From assembly GCA_964247735.1 (NCBI GenBank), contig CAXTVS010000001.1, positions 124,001 to 188,000 of the forward strand: a DNA stretch of 64,000 nucleotides. Reading direction: 5' to 3'. The position numbers and the translations under genes are program-made. The DNA is from Lichenicola sp964247735 (lineage in GTDB: Bacteria; Pseudomonadota; Alphaproteobacteria; Acetobacterales; Acetobacteraceae). Under the pieces are notes generated by a model. The model did no database searches, had not been told where the DNA came from, and saw only the letters and a program-made list of their open reading frames with translations. This document shows, piece by piece, positions 25,885 to 34,390 of this stretch; position 1 is the stretch's first letter, and each line of letters opens with the position of its first letter.

Positions 25885-25924
25885 CCGATCGTCCCGGGCG
25901 CGCTGCGGCGCCCGGGACGATCGG
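25885..25924. terminator. 17-bp perfect stem-loop 3' of the ferritin-like gene
   Basis: Arms 25885-25901 and 25908-25924 are perfectly complementary (CCGATCGTCCCGGGCGC) with a 6-base loop. It lies 12 bases beyond the stop of the gene at 25936-26412 and 24 bases before the SDR start on the same strand. No T-run follows on the minus strand, so it may stabilise the mRNA 3' end or act with Rho rather than be a simple intrinsic terminator. Confidence 0.65.
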
Positions 25925-25935
25925 GTCGATGCGGT

Positions 25936-26412
25936 CTAGGCCGCCAGCAGCTTCTCCGCCAGCGCGTTGTGCTTCTGGTCCGCCTGCTTCGCCTCGTCGA
26001 GCGAGCTGTGCATGGACTGGGCGACCTGGTCCAGGCCGAGCTTGGACGCATAGTTGCCGAGCGTGCCGAAGGCGGCGATCCAGTAGTGCAGGGCGAGCTG
26101 GCCGGACGCGACGATGCCGAGGTCGCGGCTGGTGGCATCCGCCGCCTTCTGGCGGATCTTCTTGCTGACCTCGTAATGCGCCTCGAGGATCGGGTTGCCG
26201 GTGTCCTCGGCGCTGCCGGCCTCCTCGATCGCCTGCCGGATCCGCTGCGCCCACTGCTCGGAAGTCGTGTTGCCGGCCTGCAGCGCCGACTTCAGCTCCG
26301 GATGGCTCGCGTCGGTCTCGATCTCGGCGGTGGCCTTCTTCGCCACCTCGCCGCCCGCCTTCAGCGCCTGGAGGCCCTGCGCGACCAGCGTCTTGATTTC
26401 CTGCTCTGGCAT
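25936..26412 (-). CDS. ferritin-like (YciE/DUF892-type) protein
   Basis: 158 residues from the ATG at 26412 (MPEQEIKTLVAQGLQ), which has AAGGA 8 bases upstream; the frame extends further but without conserved content. All-helical with regular heptads: LKAGGEVAKKATAEIE, HPELKSALQAGNTTSEQWAQ, ILEAHYEVSKKIRQKAAD and ALHYWIAAFGTLGNYASKLG. This pattern matches the DUF892/YciE-like ferritin superfamily, stress-associated proteins often induced by osmotic or general stress. Glu and His residues that could bind metal are present, but a full diiron site cannot be confirmed by eye. Confidence 0.8.
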   Translation of the reverse strand: MPEQEIKTLVAQGLQALKAGGEVAKKATAEIETDASHPELKSALQAGNTTSEQWAQRIRQAIEEAGSAEDTGNPILEAHYEVSKKIRQKAADATSRDLGIVASGQLALHYWIAAFGTLGNYASKLGLDQVAQSMHSSLDEAKQADQKHNALAEKLLAA

Positions 26413-26586
26413 CTTCGTTATCCTTGGCTGCGCATGACGCGCAGGTCGGGCAACGGCACGCCATGTCGCCAGTTGCAGCTTCGCATGTCGCCTACCGACT
26501 TCGTGTAGCCGACCTGTCGGTTGCAGCGCAGTTCGCAACATTCCAGAAGTGGACTGATATCTTTCCGACGGCCGTGATCGACGGGA

Positions 26587-27579
26587 TCACAGCCGGCGCA
26601 GCCAGACCTCCTCGACCGCATGCGAGGCGTCCTTGCGCAGCACCAGGCTCGCGCGCTCCCGCGTGGGCGCGATGTTGCGCTGCAGGTTCGGCCCGTTGAT
26701 CTCGCGCCAGATGGTGCGCGCGGTGTCGCGCGCACTGTCCTCGTCCAGGTTGCGGTAGTGGTGGAAGTACGAGGCCGGGTCCTGGAACGCGGTGCGCTGC
26801 AGCAGCAGGAAGCGCTCGACGTACCAGTCCTCGATGTCGGCAGCATCCGCATCGATGTAGACGGAGAAGTCGAAATAGTCCGACGCCACCACCGGCGAGG
26901 CGGCCGTTTGCAGCACGTTCAGCCCTTCGAAGATGACCACGTCCGGTCGGTCGATCACCTGGAACTCGGACGGCAGCACGTCGTACAGGTGGTGCGAGTA
27001 GATCGGCACCTTGAGGTCGGGCGTTCCCGCCTTGAGGTCGATCAGGAACGACAGCATGCCGTGCAGGTCGTAGCTTTCCGGGAACCCCTTGCGCCGCATC
27101 AGGTCGCGCTGCTTCAGTACGGCCGTGCTGAGCAGGAAGCCGTCGGTGGCGACCAGCCGGACGTCCATCTCCTCGAACGACGAGGCCAGCACCGCCTGCA
27201 GCAGGCGCGCAAAGGTGCTCTTGCCCACCGCGACGCTGCCGGCGACGCCGATGATGTAGGGGCGCGGCACCGGTTCCCGGTTGAAGAAGCCGTTCTGGAT
27301 CGTGCTGTTGAGCGCGCGGGCGGCCGCGATGTTGAGGCCGAGCAGGCGCGCCAGCGGCAGGTAGACGTCCGCCACCTCCTCGGTCGAGACCGGCTCGTTG
27401 AGGCCGGCCTGCGCCTGCAGCACCTCGTCGGTGAGCGACAACCGGGCGCCGGCGTGGAACGCGCCCCACTCCTTGCGGCGGAAGCTCTGGAAGATCGCGT
27501 GCAGCCGCTTGTCCGGCAGGTCCCGCGCGGCCGTGGCGGGATGCGCGCCCGGCGGCGCCGGTTCCGCCTGCGTCAGCAC
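26587..27579 (-). CDS. coaA: type I pantothenate kinase
   Basis: Phosphorylates pantothenate, the first committed step of CoA synthesis. It is 330 residues, typical of type I CoaA. The P-loop GVAGSVAVGKSTFARLLQAV is diagnostic, with VATDGFLLSTAVLKQRDLM, RKGFPESYDLHGMLSFLIDL, PIYSHHLYDVLP and VVIFEGLNVLQ. It starts with GTG at 27579, four bases after the etfA stop, so it is the last gene of the etf operon on the minus strand. In most alphaproteobacteria coaA sits with his genes; its coupling to the ETF genes here is notable. Confidence 0.96.
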   Translation of the reverse strand: MLTQAEPAPPGAHPATAARDLPDKRLHAIFQSFRRKEWGAFHAGARLSLTDEVLQAQAGLNEPVSTEEVADVYLPLARLLGLNIAAARALNSTIQNGFFNREPVPRPYIIGVAGSVAVGKSTFARLLQAVLASSFEEMDVRLVATDGFLLSTAVLKQRDLMRRKGFPESYDLHGMLSFLIDLKAGTPDLKVPIYSHHLYDVLPSEFQVIDRPDVVIFEGLNVLQTAASPVVASDYFDFSVYIDADAADIEDWYVERFLLLQRTAFQDPASYFHHYRNLDEDSARDTARTIWREINGPNLQRNIAPTRERASLVLRKDASHAVEEVWLRRL

Positions 27580-27583
27580 CCGC

Positions 27584-28522
27584 CTATCCCGCCTTCTGCA
27601 GTTCCGCGTTCAGCTCGGGGAGTGCCGTGAACAGGTCGGCGACCAGGCCGTAATCGGCGACCTGGAAGATCGGTGCGTCCGCATCCTTGTTGATGGCGAC
27701 GATGATCTTGCTGTCCTTCATGCCGGCCAGGTGCTGGATCGCGCCCGAGATGCCGATCGCGACGTAGAGCTCCGGCGCCACGATCTTGCCGGTCTGCCCC
27801 ACCTGGTAGTCGTTCGGCACGAAGCCCGCGTCCACCGCCGCCCGCGACGCGCCGATCGCGGCACCCAGGTGGTCGGCGATCGGGTCGAGCAGCCGGAAGT
27901 TCTCGCCGTTCTGCATCCCCCGGCCGCCCGACACCACCACCCGGGCCGAGGCCAGTTCCGGACGCTCCGACTTCGACAGCTCGGCCGACACGAAGCGCGA
28001 CGGCGACGGGTGCTCCCCGGCCGCCGCGTCCTCGATGGCGGCGCTGCCGCCTTCGGCCGGGGCCGGGTCGAAGTTGGCGGCGCGCACGGTGACCACCTTG
28101 TGGGCGTCCGACGAGCGCACGGTTGCGAGCGCGTTGCCGGCATAGATCGGCCGCACGAAGGTGGACCCGTCGACCACGGCGACGATGTCGCTGATCGGCT
28201 GCACGTCCAGCAGGGCGGCGACGCGGGGCAGCACGTTCTTGCCCGTGGCGGTGGAGCCGGCGAGGATGTGCTCGTACGGTTCCGCGAGCGAGACGATCAG
28301 CGCCGCCAGCGGCTCGGCCATCGGGCGCGCATACGCTTGTGCGTCGACCTTGAGCACCCGGGACACGCCGGCGATCCGGGACGCCGCCTCGGCCACGGCG
28401 TCGACGTTGTGGCCGGCGACCAGCGCATGCACCTCGCCCAGCCGAAGGGCGGCGGTGACGGCGGAGCGGGTGGCGGGGCTGAGATGGCCGTCCGCATGGT
28501 CGACCAGGACGAGAACGGTCAT
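27584..28522 (-). CDS. etfA: electron transfer flavoprotein, alpha subunit
   Basis: 312 residues, FAD-binding large subunit of ETF. VLVLVDHADGHLSPATRSAV opens the N-terminal domain; VVSGGRGMQNGENFRLLDPI, GQTGKIVAPELYVAIGISGA and AGMKDSKIIVAINKDADAPI are the canonical C-terminal FAD-binding motifs. Forms a cytoplasmic heterodimer with EtfB that accepts electrons from acyl-CoA and other dehydrogenases. It starts three bases after the etfB stop. Confidence 0.97.
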   Translation of the reverse strand: MTVLVLVDHADGHLSPATRSAVTAALRLGEVHALVAGHNVDAVAEAASRIAGVSRVLKVDAQAYARPMAEPLAALIVSLAEPYEHILAGSTATGKNVLPRVAALLDVQPISDIVAVVDGSTFVRPIYAGNALATVRSSDAHKVVTVRAANFDPAPAEGGSAAIEDAAAGEHPSPSRFVSAELSKSERPELASARVVVSGGRGMQNGENFRLLDPIADHLGAAIGASRAAVDAGFVPNDYQVGQTGKIVAPELYVAIGISGAIQHLAGMKDSKIIVAINKDADAPIFQVADYGLVADLFTALPELNAELQKAG

Positions 28523-28525
28523 GGC

Positions 28526-29287
28526 TCAGATCACCTTGGCTTCCTGGCGGAGCTTGGCCACCAGTTCGGCGACCGAGGCCACGCTCACGCCGCCGGCCCG
28601 TGCCGGCGGCTCCGACACGCGGATCGTGGTCAGGCGCGGGGCGGTGTCGACGCCGAGCTCCGCCGGCGACAGCACCTGCATCGGCTTCTTGCGCGCCTTC
28701 ATGATGTTGGGCAGCGACGCGTAGCGCGGCTCGTTCAGGCGCAGGTCTGCGGTGATGATGGCCGGCAGCGGCACCGCGATGGTTTCCAGCCCGCCATCGA
28801 CCTCGCGGGTCACGGTGGCGATACCGCCCGCTCCCTCGACCGCAAGCTCGATCCGGCTGGCGAACGTCCCCTGCGGCCAGCCGAGCAGGCCGGCCAGCAT
28901 CTGGCCGGTGGCGTTCATGTCGTCGTCGATCGCCTGCTTGCCCATGATCACCAGGGACGGGGCTTCCCGCTCCACCAGCACCTTCAGCATCTTCGCCACC
29001 GCCAGCGGCTCGGGCGCCGCGTCGGTCTGCACCAGAACCGCGCGGTCCGCACCCATGGCGAGTGCGGTGCGCAGCGTGTCCTGGCACTGCTGCACGCCGA
29101 TCGACGCCGCGACGATCTCGGTGGCGATCCCCTTCTCCTTGAGCCGCACCGCCTCCTCGACCGCGATCTCGTCGAACGGGTTCATCGACATCTTGACCCC
29201 GGCCAGCTCCACGCCGGAGCCGTCGGCTTTCACGCGCGGCTTCACGTTGTAGTCGATCACGCGCTTGACCGGCACGAGCAGTTTCAT
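28526..29287 (-). CDS. etfB: electron transfer flavoprotein, beta subunit
   Basis: 253 residues. MKLLVPVKRVIDYNVKPRVK, GVKMSMNPFDEIAVEEAVRL, MGADRAVLVQTD and IMGKQAIDDDMNATGQMLAG are hallmark motifs, the last contributing AMP binding. VDGGLETIAVPLPAIITADL and LNEPRYASLPNIMKARKKP complete the recognition loop region that contacts dehydrogenases. It lies 43 bp downstream of the ETF-QO gene and immediately before etfA. Confidence 0.97.
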   Translation of the reverse strand: MKLLVPVKRVIDYNVKPRVKADGSGVELAGVKMSMNPFDEIAVEEAVRLKEKGIATEIVAASIGVQQCQDTLRTALAMGADRAVLVQTDAAPEPLAVAKMLKVLVEREAPSLVIMGKQAIDDDMNATGQMLAGLLGWPQGTFASRIELAVEGAGGIATVTREVDGGLETIAVPLPAIITADLRLNEPRYASLPNIMKARKKPMQVLSPAELGVDTAPRLTTIRVSEPPARAGGVSVASVAELVAKLRQEAKVI

Positions 29288-29330
29288 CTTCGGTTCCTGA
29301 TGGGCTTCCTGATGGGTGGGGAAGGGCGCG

Positions 29331-30983
29331 TCACATGCCGCCCGGGTAGTTGGGGCCGCCGCCGCCCTCCGGCGCCGACCAGTCGATGTTCTCGGTCGGG
29401 TCCTTGATGTCGCAGGTCTTGCAGTGCACGCAGTTCTGGGCGTTGATCTGCAGGCGGGGCCCGGACGCGTCGGCGCTGTCCGTGTCGACCGCCTCGTACA
29501 CCCCGGCCGGGCAGTAGCGGGACTCCGGCGAGCGGTACGCGTCCCAGTTGACCTCCTGCCAGCGTGCCGGGTCGCGCAGCCGCAGGTGCACCGGCTGGTC
29601 CTCCTCGTGGTTGGTGTTCGACAGGAACACCGAGGACAGCCTGTCGAAGGTCAGCACGCCGTCCGGCTTCGGATAGCTGATCGGCGGCGAGGCGTCGGCG
29701 CGGTCCAGCACCTCGTGGTCGGCATGGCGGTGGCGCAGCGTCCAGGGCGCCCGGCCGCGCAGCAGCATCGCGTCGATGCCGGCGTAGGCCGCACCCGCGA
29801 CGGTGCCGTAGCGGGCGAAGGCGGGCCGGACGTTGCGCACCGCGCGCAGCTCGTCCCAGAGCCAGCTCCCGCGGACCTTGGCGGTGAACCGGGCCGGCTC
29901 GGCGGGACGACCGTCCGCCAGCGCCTCCGCCACCGCCTCGGCCGCGAGCATGCCGGACTTCATCGCCGCGTGCGTGCCCTTGATCTTGGGCACGTTGAGG
30001 AAGCCGGCCGCGTCGCCGACCAGCGCGCCGCCCGGGAACGTCAGCCGCGGGATCGACTGCAGCCCGCCCTCGGACAGGGCGCGCGCGCCGTAGGACACGC
30101 GCTTGCCGCCTTCCAGATACGGACGGATCGCCGGATGGGTCTTCAGCCGCTGCATCTCGTCGAACGGCGACAGCCAGGTGTTGGGATAGTCCAGCCCGAC
30201 CACGAAGCCGTACGACACCAGCCTGTCGCCGAAGTGGTACATCCAGGAGCCGCCATAGGTGCGGTGGTCCAGCGGCCAGCCGAAGGTGTGCTGGATCAGG
30301 CCGGGCCTGTGCTGCGATGCCGGCACCTCCCACAGCTCCTTGACGCCCAGCCCGTAGGTCTGCGGGTCGATCCCCCGACGCAGGTCGAACCGCTGCATCA
30401 GCTGCTTGGACAGCGAGCCGCGGCAGCCTTCGGCGAACAGGGTGTAGGTGGCGCGCAGCTCCATGCCGGGCTGGTGGTTCGGGCCCGGCTCGCCGTTGCG
30501 GCCGATGCCCATGTCGCCGGTGGCGATGCCGGCGATCCGGCCGTCCTCCTCGAGCAGCTCGGCGGCACCGAAGCCGGGATAGATCTCGACGCCCAGCGCC
30601 TCCGCCTGCCCGGCCAGCCAGCGGCACACGTTGCCCAGGCTGACGATGTAGTTGCCGTGGTTGCTCATGTGCGGCATCACCGTGTCCAGCATCGGTATCC
30701 GCAACGCCCGCCGGCGCGTCAGGTACAGCATGCGGTCGTCGCTGGCCGCGGTGTCGAGCGGGGCACCCCGCTCGCGCCAGTCGGGGATCAGCTCGTCCAG
30801 TGCCCGCGGCTCGATCACGGCCCCCGACAGGATGTGCGCGCCGATCTCCGAGCCCTTCTCGACCAGGCACACCGAGGCGTCGGGCGACAGCTGCTTCAGC
30901 CGGATCGCAGCCGCAAGACCGGCCGGCCCGCCGCCGACCACGACCACGTCGAACTCCATCGCCTCGCGAAGAGACTCGCCCAT
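29331..30983 (-). CDS. electron transfer flavoprotein-ubiquinone oxidoreductase
   Basis: 550 residues from the ATG at 30983 (GTG at 30989 is an alternative). Monotopic inner-membrane enzyme that passes electrons from ETF to ubiquinone. FDVVVVGGGPAGLAAAIRLK is the FAD motif; LIQHTFGWPLDHRTYGGSWM and MKSGMLAAEAVAEAL are family blocks. The C-terminal ferredoxin-like domain has QNCVHCKTCDIKDPTENIDW for a [4Fe-4S] cluster, with a further Cys in RYCPAGVYE. It heads the operon ETF-QO, etfB, etfA, coaA, linking fatty-acid or amino-acid oxidation to the quinone pool. Confidence 0.97.
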   Translation of the reverse strand: MGESLREAMEFDVVVVGGGPAGLAAAIRLKQLSPDASVCLVEKGSEIGAHILSGAVIEPRALDELIPDWRERGAPLDTAASDDRMLYLTRRRALRIPMLDTVMPHMSNHGNYIVSLGNVCRWLAGQAEALGVEIYPGFGAAELLEEDGRIAGIATGDMGIGRNGEPGPNHQPGMELRATYTLFAEGCRGSLSKQLMQRFDLRRGIDPQTYGLGVKELWEVPASQHRPGLIQHTFGWPLDHRTYGGSWMYHFGDRLVSYGFVVGLDYPNTWLSPFDEMQRLKTHPAIRPYLEGGKRVSYGARALSEGGLQSIPRLTFPGGALVGDAAGFLNVPKIKGTHAAMKSGMLAAEAVAEALADGRPAEPARFTAKVRGSWLWDELRAVRNVRPAFARYGTVAGAAYAGIDAMLLRGRAPWTLRHRHADHEVLDRADASPPISYPKPDGVLTFDRLSSVFLSNTNHEEDQPVHLRLRDPARWQEVNWDAYRSPESRYCPAGVYEAVDTDSADASGPRLQINAQNCVHCKTCDIKDPTENIDWSAPEGGGGPNYPGGM

Positions 30984-31186
30984 CAACACGTGCCCGCTTG
31001 AACCTGGGGCGGGGCCATGCCGGCCTCGCGCTGCTGGCTATGTGCCCCCGGCAGGGTCCCGGATCAACCGGCCAGGCGTCGAACGATCGCAGGCCGCATG
31101 ATCCGTCACGGGAGCGATCGCCGGGGTGTGGCGTTGCATCCTCCGCTGCCGGAGCACGACCGCCGCCGACGGCCGAGGATCGCGCG

Positions 31187-31600
31187 ATGCAGACCAGACA
31201 CGTCCTGACCCTGGCCGACGCGCGCCGCCTGATGGCGGCGGCGGCGGGGGAGGCGGAGCGGCGGCAGCTCGGGGTCAGCATCGCCCTGGTGGACCAGGCC
31301 GGCGTGCTCCTGCTGCTGGAACGGCTGGACGGCGCCCGCCTGCACACCCCCGAGGCGGCCATGCTCAAGGCCAGGACCGCCGCCATCGCCCGGTCGTCCA
31401 CCGCCACCCTGGAGCAGCAGGCGCGGGACAACCCGGCCACCCTGTCGTTCCCGGGTCGCATGCCGCTGACCGGCGGCATGCCGCTGCTCCATGCCGGGGA
31501 GGTGGTCGGCGCGGTGGGATCGTCCGGGGCGCAGCCGGACGAGGACCAGGCGGTGTGCGAGGCCGCGCTGGCGGCCATGGCGCAGCTGGCGCCGGGCTGA
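31187..31600 (+). CDS. GlcG/HbpS-family (DUF336) protein
   Basis: 137 residues from the ATG at 31187 (MQTRHVLTLADARRLMAAA), with GAGGA 8 bases upstream. VSIALVDQAGVLLLLERLDG, ARTAAIARSSTATLEQQARD and PLTGGMPLLHAGEVVGAVGS match the GlcG/HbpS family, whose best known member binds haem; others lie in glycolate or diol operons with unknown roles. No signal peptide is seen, unlike exported HbpS. It stands alone between ETF-QO (divergent) and the diguanylate cyclase. Confidence 0.88.
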   Translation: MQTRHVLTLADARRLMAAAAGEAERRQLGVSIALVDQAGVLLLLERLDGARLHTPEAAMLKARTAAIARSSTATLEQQARDNPATLSFPGRMPLTGGMPLLHAGEVVGAVGSSGAQPDEDQAVCEAALAAMAQLAPG

Positions 31601-31860
31601 GCCGGGGACGCCGCGACGCATGACGAGAGGCCGGACACCGGTTTGACTGTCCGGAACGGGCATAAGATCATCGCGCCGATGATGGCAACACCCGCCGGTC
31701 CGTGCTGTCGCCCCGGCACGGAATACGGCCGCACCGCCCGGGCCGGCGCTGCGTCCTCCGGCAGCCGGCGTGCCAGCCATGCCTCCTCGTCCGCCATGCG
31801 GTCGACGGTCCGGGTACGGCCGGGTGCCGGACCCGATCCCCGGCGGGATCGCCTCGAACC

Positions 31861-32799
31861 GTGGATCCTCGCTTGCACATAGTCTTCATCAGCCAGTCCG
31901 CCCTGGCACGGGACGAGTTCGCGCAGCAGCTGAAGGTCGTGCAGCCGGGCGGCGCGGTATCGGTGGGCGAGCGGCTGGCCGCGGACGCGGCGCTCCCGTC
32001 CGGGGTGGACGCGGTGGTGCTGGACTGTCGCGGCGGCCACCCGTTCGAGGAGGACGACCTGCCCCGGCTGCGCGGCCTGTCCCCGGCACCGCTCGTCATG
32101 GCCCTCATCGACAACCTCGAATCGGCCAAGGCGTGGGCGGTGAAGAGCGGGCTCGACGACGTCATCGTCAACCCCTTCACCCTGCTCGACCTGCACCTGC
32201 GCATGGCGAGCCTGCGCAGCACGCTGGCGCAGCGCCGGGAGATCGACCGCCTGGCGCACACCGCCCAGGATGTGGCGCAGGAAGTGCTGCGCCTGCGCGC
32301 CCTGGCCTACACCGACCACCTGACCGGGCTGCCGAACCGGCGCTACCTGGACAAGTGGGCGGAGGACGCGGCCGGCGAGGCCGGCGCCTTCGGCTTCCAG
32401 ATGCTCGACCTGAACGGCTTCAAGCAGGTCAACGACCGCTACGGCCACCACGTCGGCGACCTGTTGCTGCGCCAAGTGAGCCAGCGCGTGTCCGGGATCT
32501 CGCGACGCCTCGACCTCGTGGTCCGGCTCGGCGGCGACGAGATCGCCATCGTCCAGCACGGGGCGCTGACGCCGGAGGACTGCGTCGCCCTCGCGGGCCG
32601 GCTCCTCGCCGCGTTCCGCGAGCCGTTCCACGTCGAGGGCCACGCCATCCACGTCAGCGCCAGCATCGGCAGCGCGCTGTACCCGCAGGACAGCAGCAAC
32701 CTGCTCGACCTGATGCGCCATGCCGACCGGGCGATGTATGCGGCCAAGGCGGGGGAGGGCGCGGCTCCCGGACCGGAGGCCGGTCCCGAGGAGGCCTAG
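31861..32799 (+). CDS. receiver-like plus GGDEF diguanylate cyclase
   Basis: 312 residues from GTG 31861 (VDPRLHIVFISQSALARDEF); a TTG at 31873 is possible. The N-terminal 120 residues resemble a response-regulator receiver (VVLDCRGGHPFEEDDLP, LVMALIDNLESAKAWAVKSG), but the conserved acidic pair at the end of strand 1 is absent, so phosphorylation is doubtful. The GGDEF domain begins at YTDHLTGLPNRRYLDKW, with LDLNGFKQVNDRYGHHVGD for metal/GTP binding and active site RLGGDEIA, i.e. GGDEI rather than GGDEF. GGDEI can be active. Likely makes cyclic di-GMP. Confidence 0.85.
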   Translation: MDPRLHIVFISQSALARDEFAQQLKVVQPGGAVSVGERLAADAALPSGVDAVVLDCRGGHPFEEDDLPRLRGLSPAPLVMALIDNLESAKAWAVKSGLDDVIVNPFTLLDLHLRMASLRSTLAQRREIDRLAHTAQDVAQEVLRLRALAYTDHLTGLPNRRYLDKWAEDAAGEAGAFGFQMLDLNGFKQVNDRYGHHVGDLLLRQVSQRVSGISRRLDLVVRLGGDEIAIVQHGALTPEDCVALAGRLLAAFREPFHVEGHAIHVSASIGSALYPQDSSNLLDLMRHADRAMYAAKAGEGAAPGPEAGPEEA

Positions 32800-32828
32800 A
32801 ACCCGTTCCGGCAGGCTGCGAGCGGCGG

Positions 32829-32904
32829 TGGTGGAGCTGAGGGGAATCGAACCCCTGACCTCCTCATTGCGAACGAGGCGCTCTCCCAACTGAGCTACAG
32901 CCCC
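32829..32904 (-). tRNA. tRNA-Ala (CGC)
   Basis: 76-nt cloverleaf on the minus strand. The acceptor stem GGGGCTG/CAGCTCC has one G-U pair, the D arm is GCTC...GAGC, and the anticodon stem CCTCG/TGAGG encloses the loop TTCGCAA with anticodon CGC, reading GCG. The T arm is AGGGG-TTCGATT-CCCCT. CCA is encoded. GCG is expected to be a heavily used Ala codon at this G+C content. Confidence 0.97.
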
Positions 32905-33044
32905 GCCGTGCAGGCGGCGGAAGATAGCCAAGGCCGGGCCCCAGTCAAGCCGCCGCCGGCGGCACCCGCCGATCCGGCGCCTTGTTGCGCGGCCAGGGCC
33001 GGGTGGGTAGCTTCCGGCCCTGTCACGCATAAGGACCCGCCGCC

Positions 33045-33365
33045 GTGATCACGGCCATCTTCCAGCTGCTCTACCTGGTGATCCAGCTCTACATCTACGT
33101 GCTCCTGATCTCCTGCCTGTTCAGCCTGCTCTACGCGTTCAACATCGTCGACAGCCGCAACCGGCTGGTGCGCAGCGTCGGCGAGTTCCTGTATCGTGCC
33201 ACCGAGCCGGTGCTGGCGCCGGTGCGCCGGATCCTGCCGCAGTTCGGCAGCATGGATCTGAGCCCGCTGGTGGTGCTGCTGGCGCTGCAGTACCTGCTGG
33301 TGCCGCTGCTGCGTTCGGTCGAGATCGCCATCCTTACCCACTCGACGCAGCAATTCTTCTCGTGA
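33045..33365 (+). CDS. YggT-family membrane protein
   Basis: 106 residues with two hydrophobic blocks (FQLLYLVIQLYIYVLLISCL and SPLVVLLALQYLLVPLL) joined by TEPVLAPVRRILPQFGSMDL, the diagnostic YggT loop (Pro-X-Arg-Arg-hydrophobic-Pro). The start is GTG 33045. Role is not established; family members are linked to osmotic tolerance and cell-division-associated loci. Its stop overlaps the GTG start of the next gene (GTGA), indicating coupling. Confidence 0.9.
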   Translation: MITAIFQLLYLVIQLYIYVLLISCLFSLLYAFNIVDSRNRLVRSVGEFLYRATEPVLAPVRRILPQFGSMDLSPLVVLLALQYLLVPLLRSVEIAILTHSTQQFFS

Positions 33366-34315
33366 CGTCCGCCTCCGCCGGGCGGGTGGCGGTGCTGATC
33401 CCGTGCTACAACGAGGCGGTGGCGATCGCGCGGGTGGTGCAGGACTTCCGGGCCGCCCTGCCGGCGGCGACCGTCTACGTCTACGACAACAACTCCAGCG
33501 ACGGCACGCGCGAGGTCGCCCGCGCGGCCGGCGCCGTGGTGCGTCTGGAGCTGCTGCAGGGCAAGGGCCACGTGGTGCGCCGGATGTTCGCCGACATCGA
33601 CGCCGAGCTCTACGTGCTGGTCGACGGCGACGGCACCTACGACGCCTACGCCGCTCCCGGCCTGATCCGCGCCCTGCGCGAGGCCGGGCTCGACATGGTC
33701 AACGCCGCCCGCGTCACCGACCGCGTTTCCGCCTACCGGCGCGGCCACGTGCTCGGCAACCGCATGCTGACCGGGCTGGTGGCGGCCATCTTCGGCAAGC
33801 GGCTGTCCGACATGCTGTCCGGCTACCGGGTGTTCTCGCGCCGGTTCGTGAAGTCGTTCCCGGCGCTGTCGGCAGGTTTCGAGACCGAGACCGAGCTCAC
33901 CGTGCACGCGCTCGAGCTGCGCATGCCGATCGCCGAGCTGCCGACGCGCTACGTCGAGCGGGCGGAAGGCTCGGTGTCGAAGCTGCGCACCTACCGCGAC
34001 GGCCTGCGCATCCTGCGCACCATCGTCGTGCTGATGAAGCAGGAGCGCCCGCTCGCCTTCTTCTCCGCCATCGCGGGCGCGATGCTGCTGGTCGGCCTGG
34101 CCCTGGGGCTGCCGGTGGTGGCGGAGTTCTTCCGCACCCGCCACGTGCCGCGCCTGCCGAGTGCGGTGCTGGCGCTGGGCTTCGTGCTGCTCGCCTGCCT
34201 CGCCCTGGTCTGCGGGCTGATCCTGGACAGCGTCACCCGCGGCCGGCTGGAGTTCAAGCGGCTGGCCTACCTGTCCTATCCGGCGCCCGAAACCGACCCC
34301 GTCCACGCGCCGTGA
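33362..34315 (+). CDS. membrane-anchored GT2 glycosyltransferase
   Basis: 317 residues starting at GTG 33362 within the YggT stop. GT-A fold: VAVLIPCYNEAVAIARVVQD, YVYDNNSSDGTREVARAAGA and DGDGTYDA (the DXD metal site). LSDMLSGYRVFSRRFVKSFP and ETETELTVHALELRMPIAEL follow. Two TM segments form the C terminus (AFFSAIAGAMLLVGLALGLP, ALGFVLLACLALVCGLIL). This is the polyprenyl-phosphate sugar transferase type, probably loading a sugar on undecaprenyl phosphate. Sugar unknown. Confidence 0.9.
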   Translation: MTSASAGRVAVLIPCYNEAVAIARVVQDFRAALPAATVYVYDNNSSDGTREVARAAGAVVRLELLQGKGHVVRRMFADIDAELYVLVDGDGTYDAYAAPGLIRALREAGLDMVNAARVTDRVSAYRRGHVLGNRMLTGLVAAIFGKRLSDMLSGYRVFSRRFVKSFPALSAGFETETELTVHALELRMPIAELPTRYVERAEGSVSKLRTYRDGLRILRTIVVLMKQERPLAFFSAIAGAMLLVGLALGLPVVAEFFRTRHVPRLPSAVLALGFVLLACLALVCGLILDSVTRGRLEFKRLAYLSYPAPETDPVHAP

Positions 34316-34390
34316 CCGGCGGACGCCCGACGACGTCATTTCCCCTTTGCCGGCGGGCGCGATAGCTGCTTGGGTCGGGTGGTCCTGGCG

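Noticed and set aside
29284..33030. Long minus-strand frame across ETF-QO, the GlcG-like gene, the cyclase and tRNA-Ala
   Set aside because: It contains the AVAQLGERLVRNEEVRGSIP peptide that arises from reading through a tRNA gene and is antisense or out of frame to real genes.
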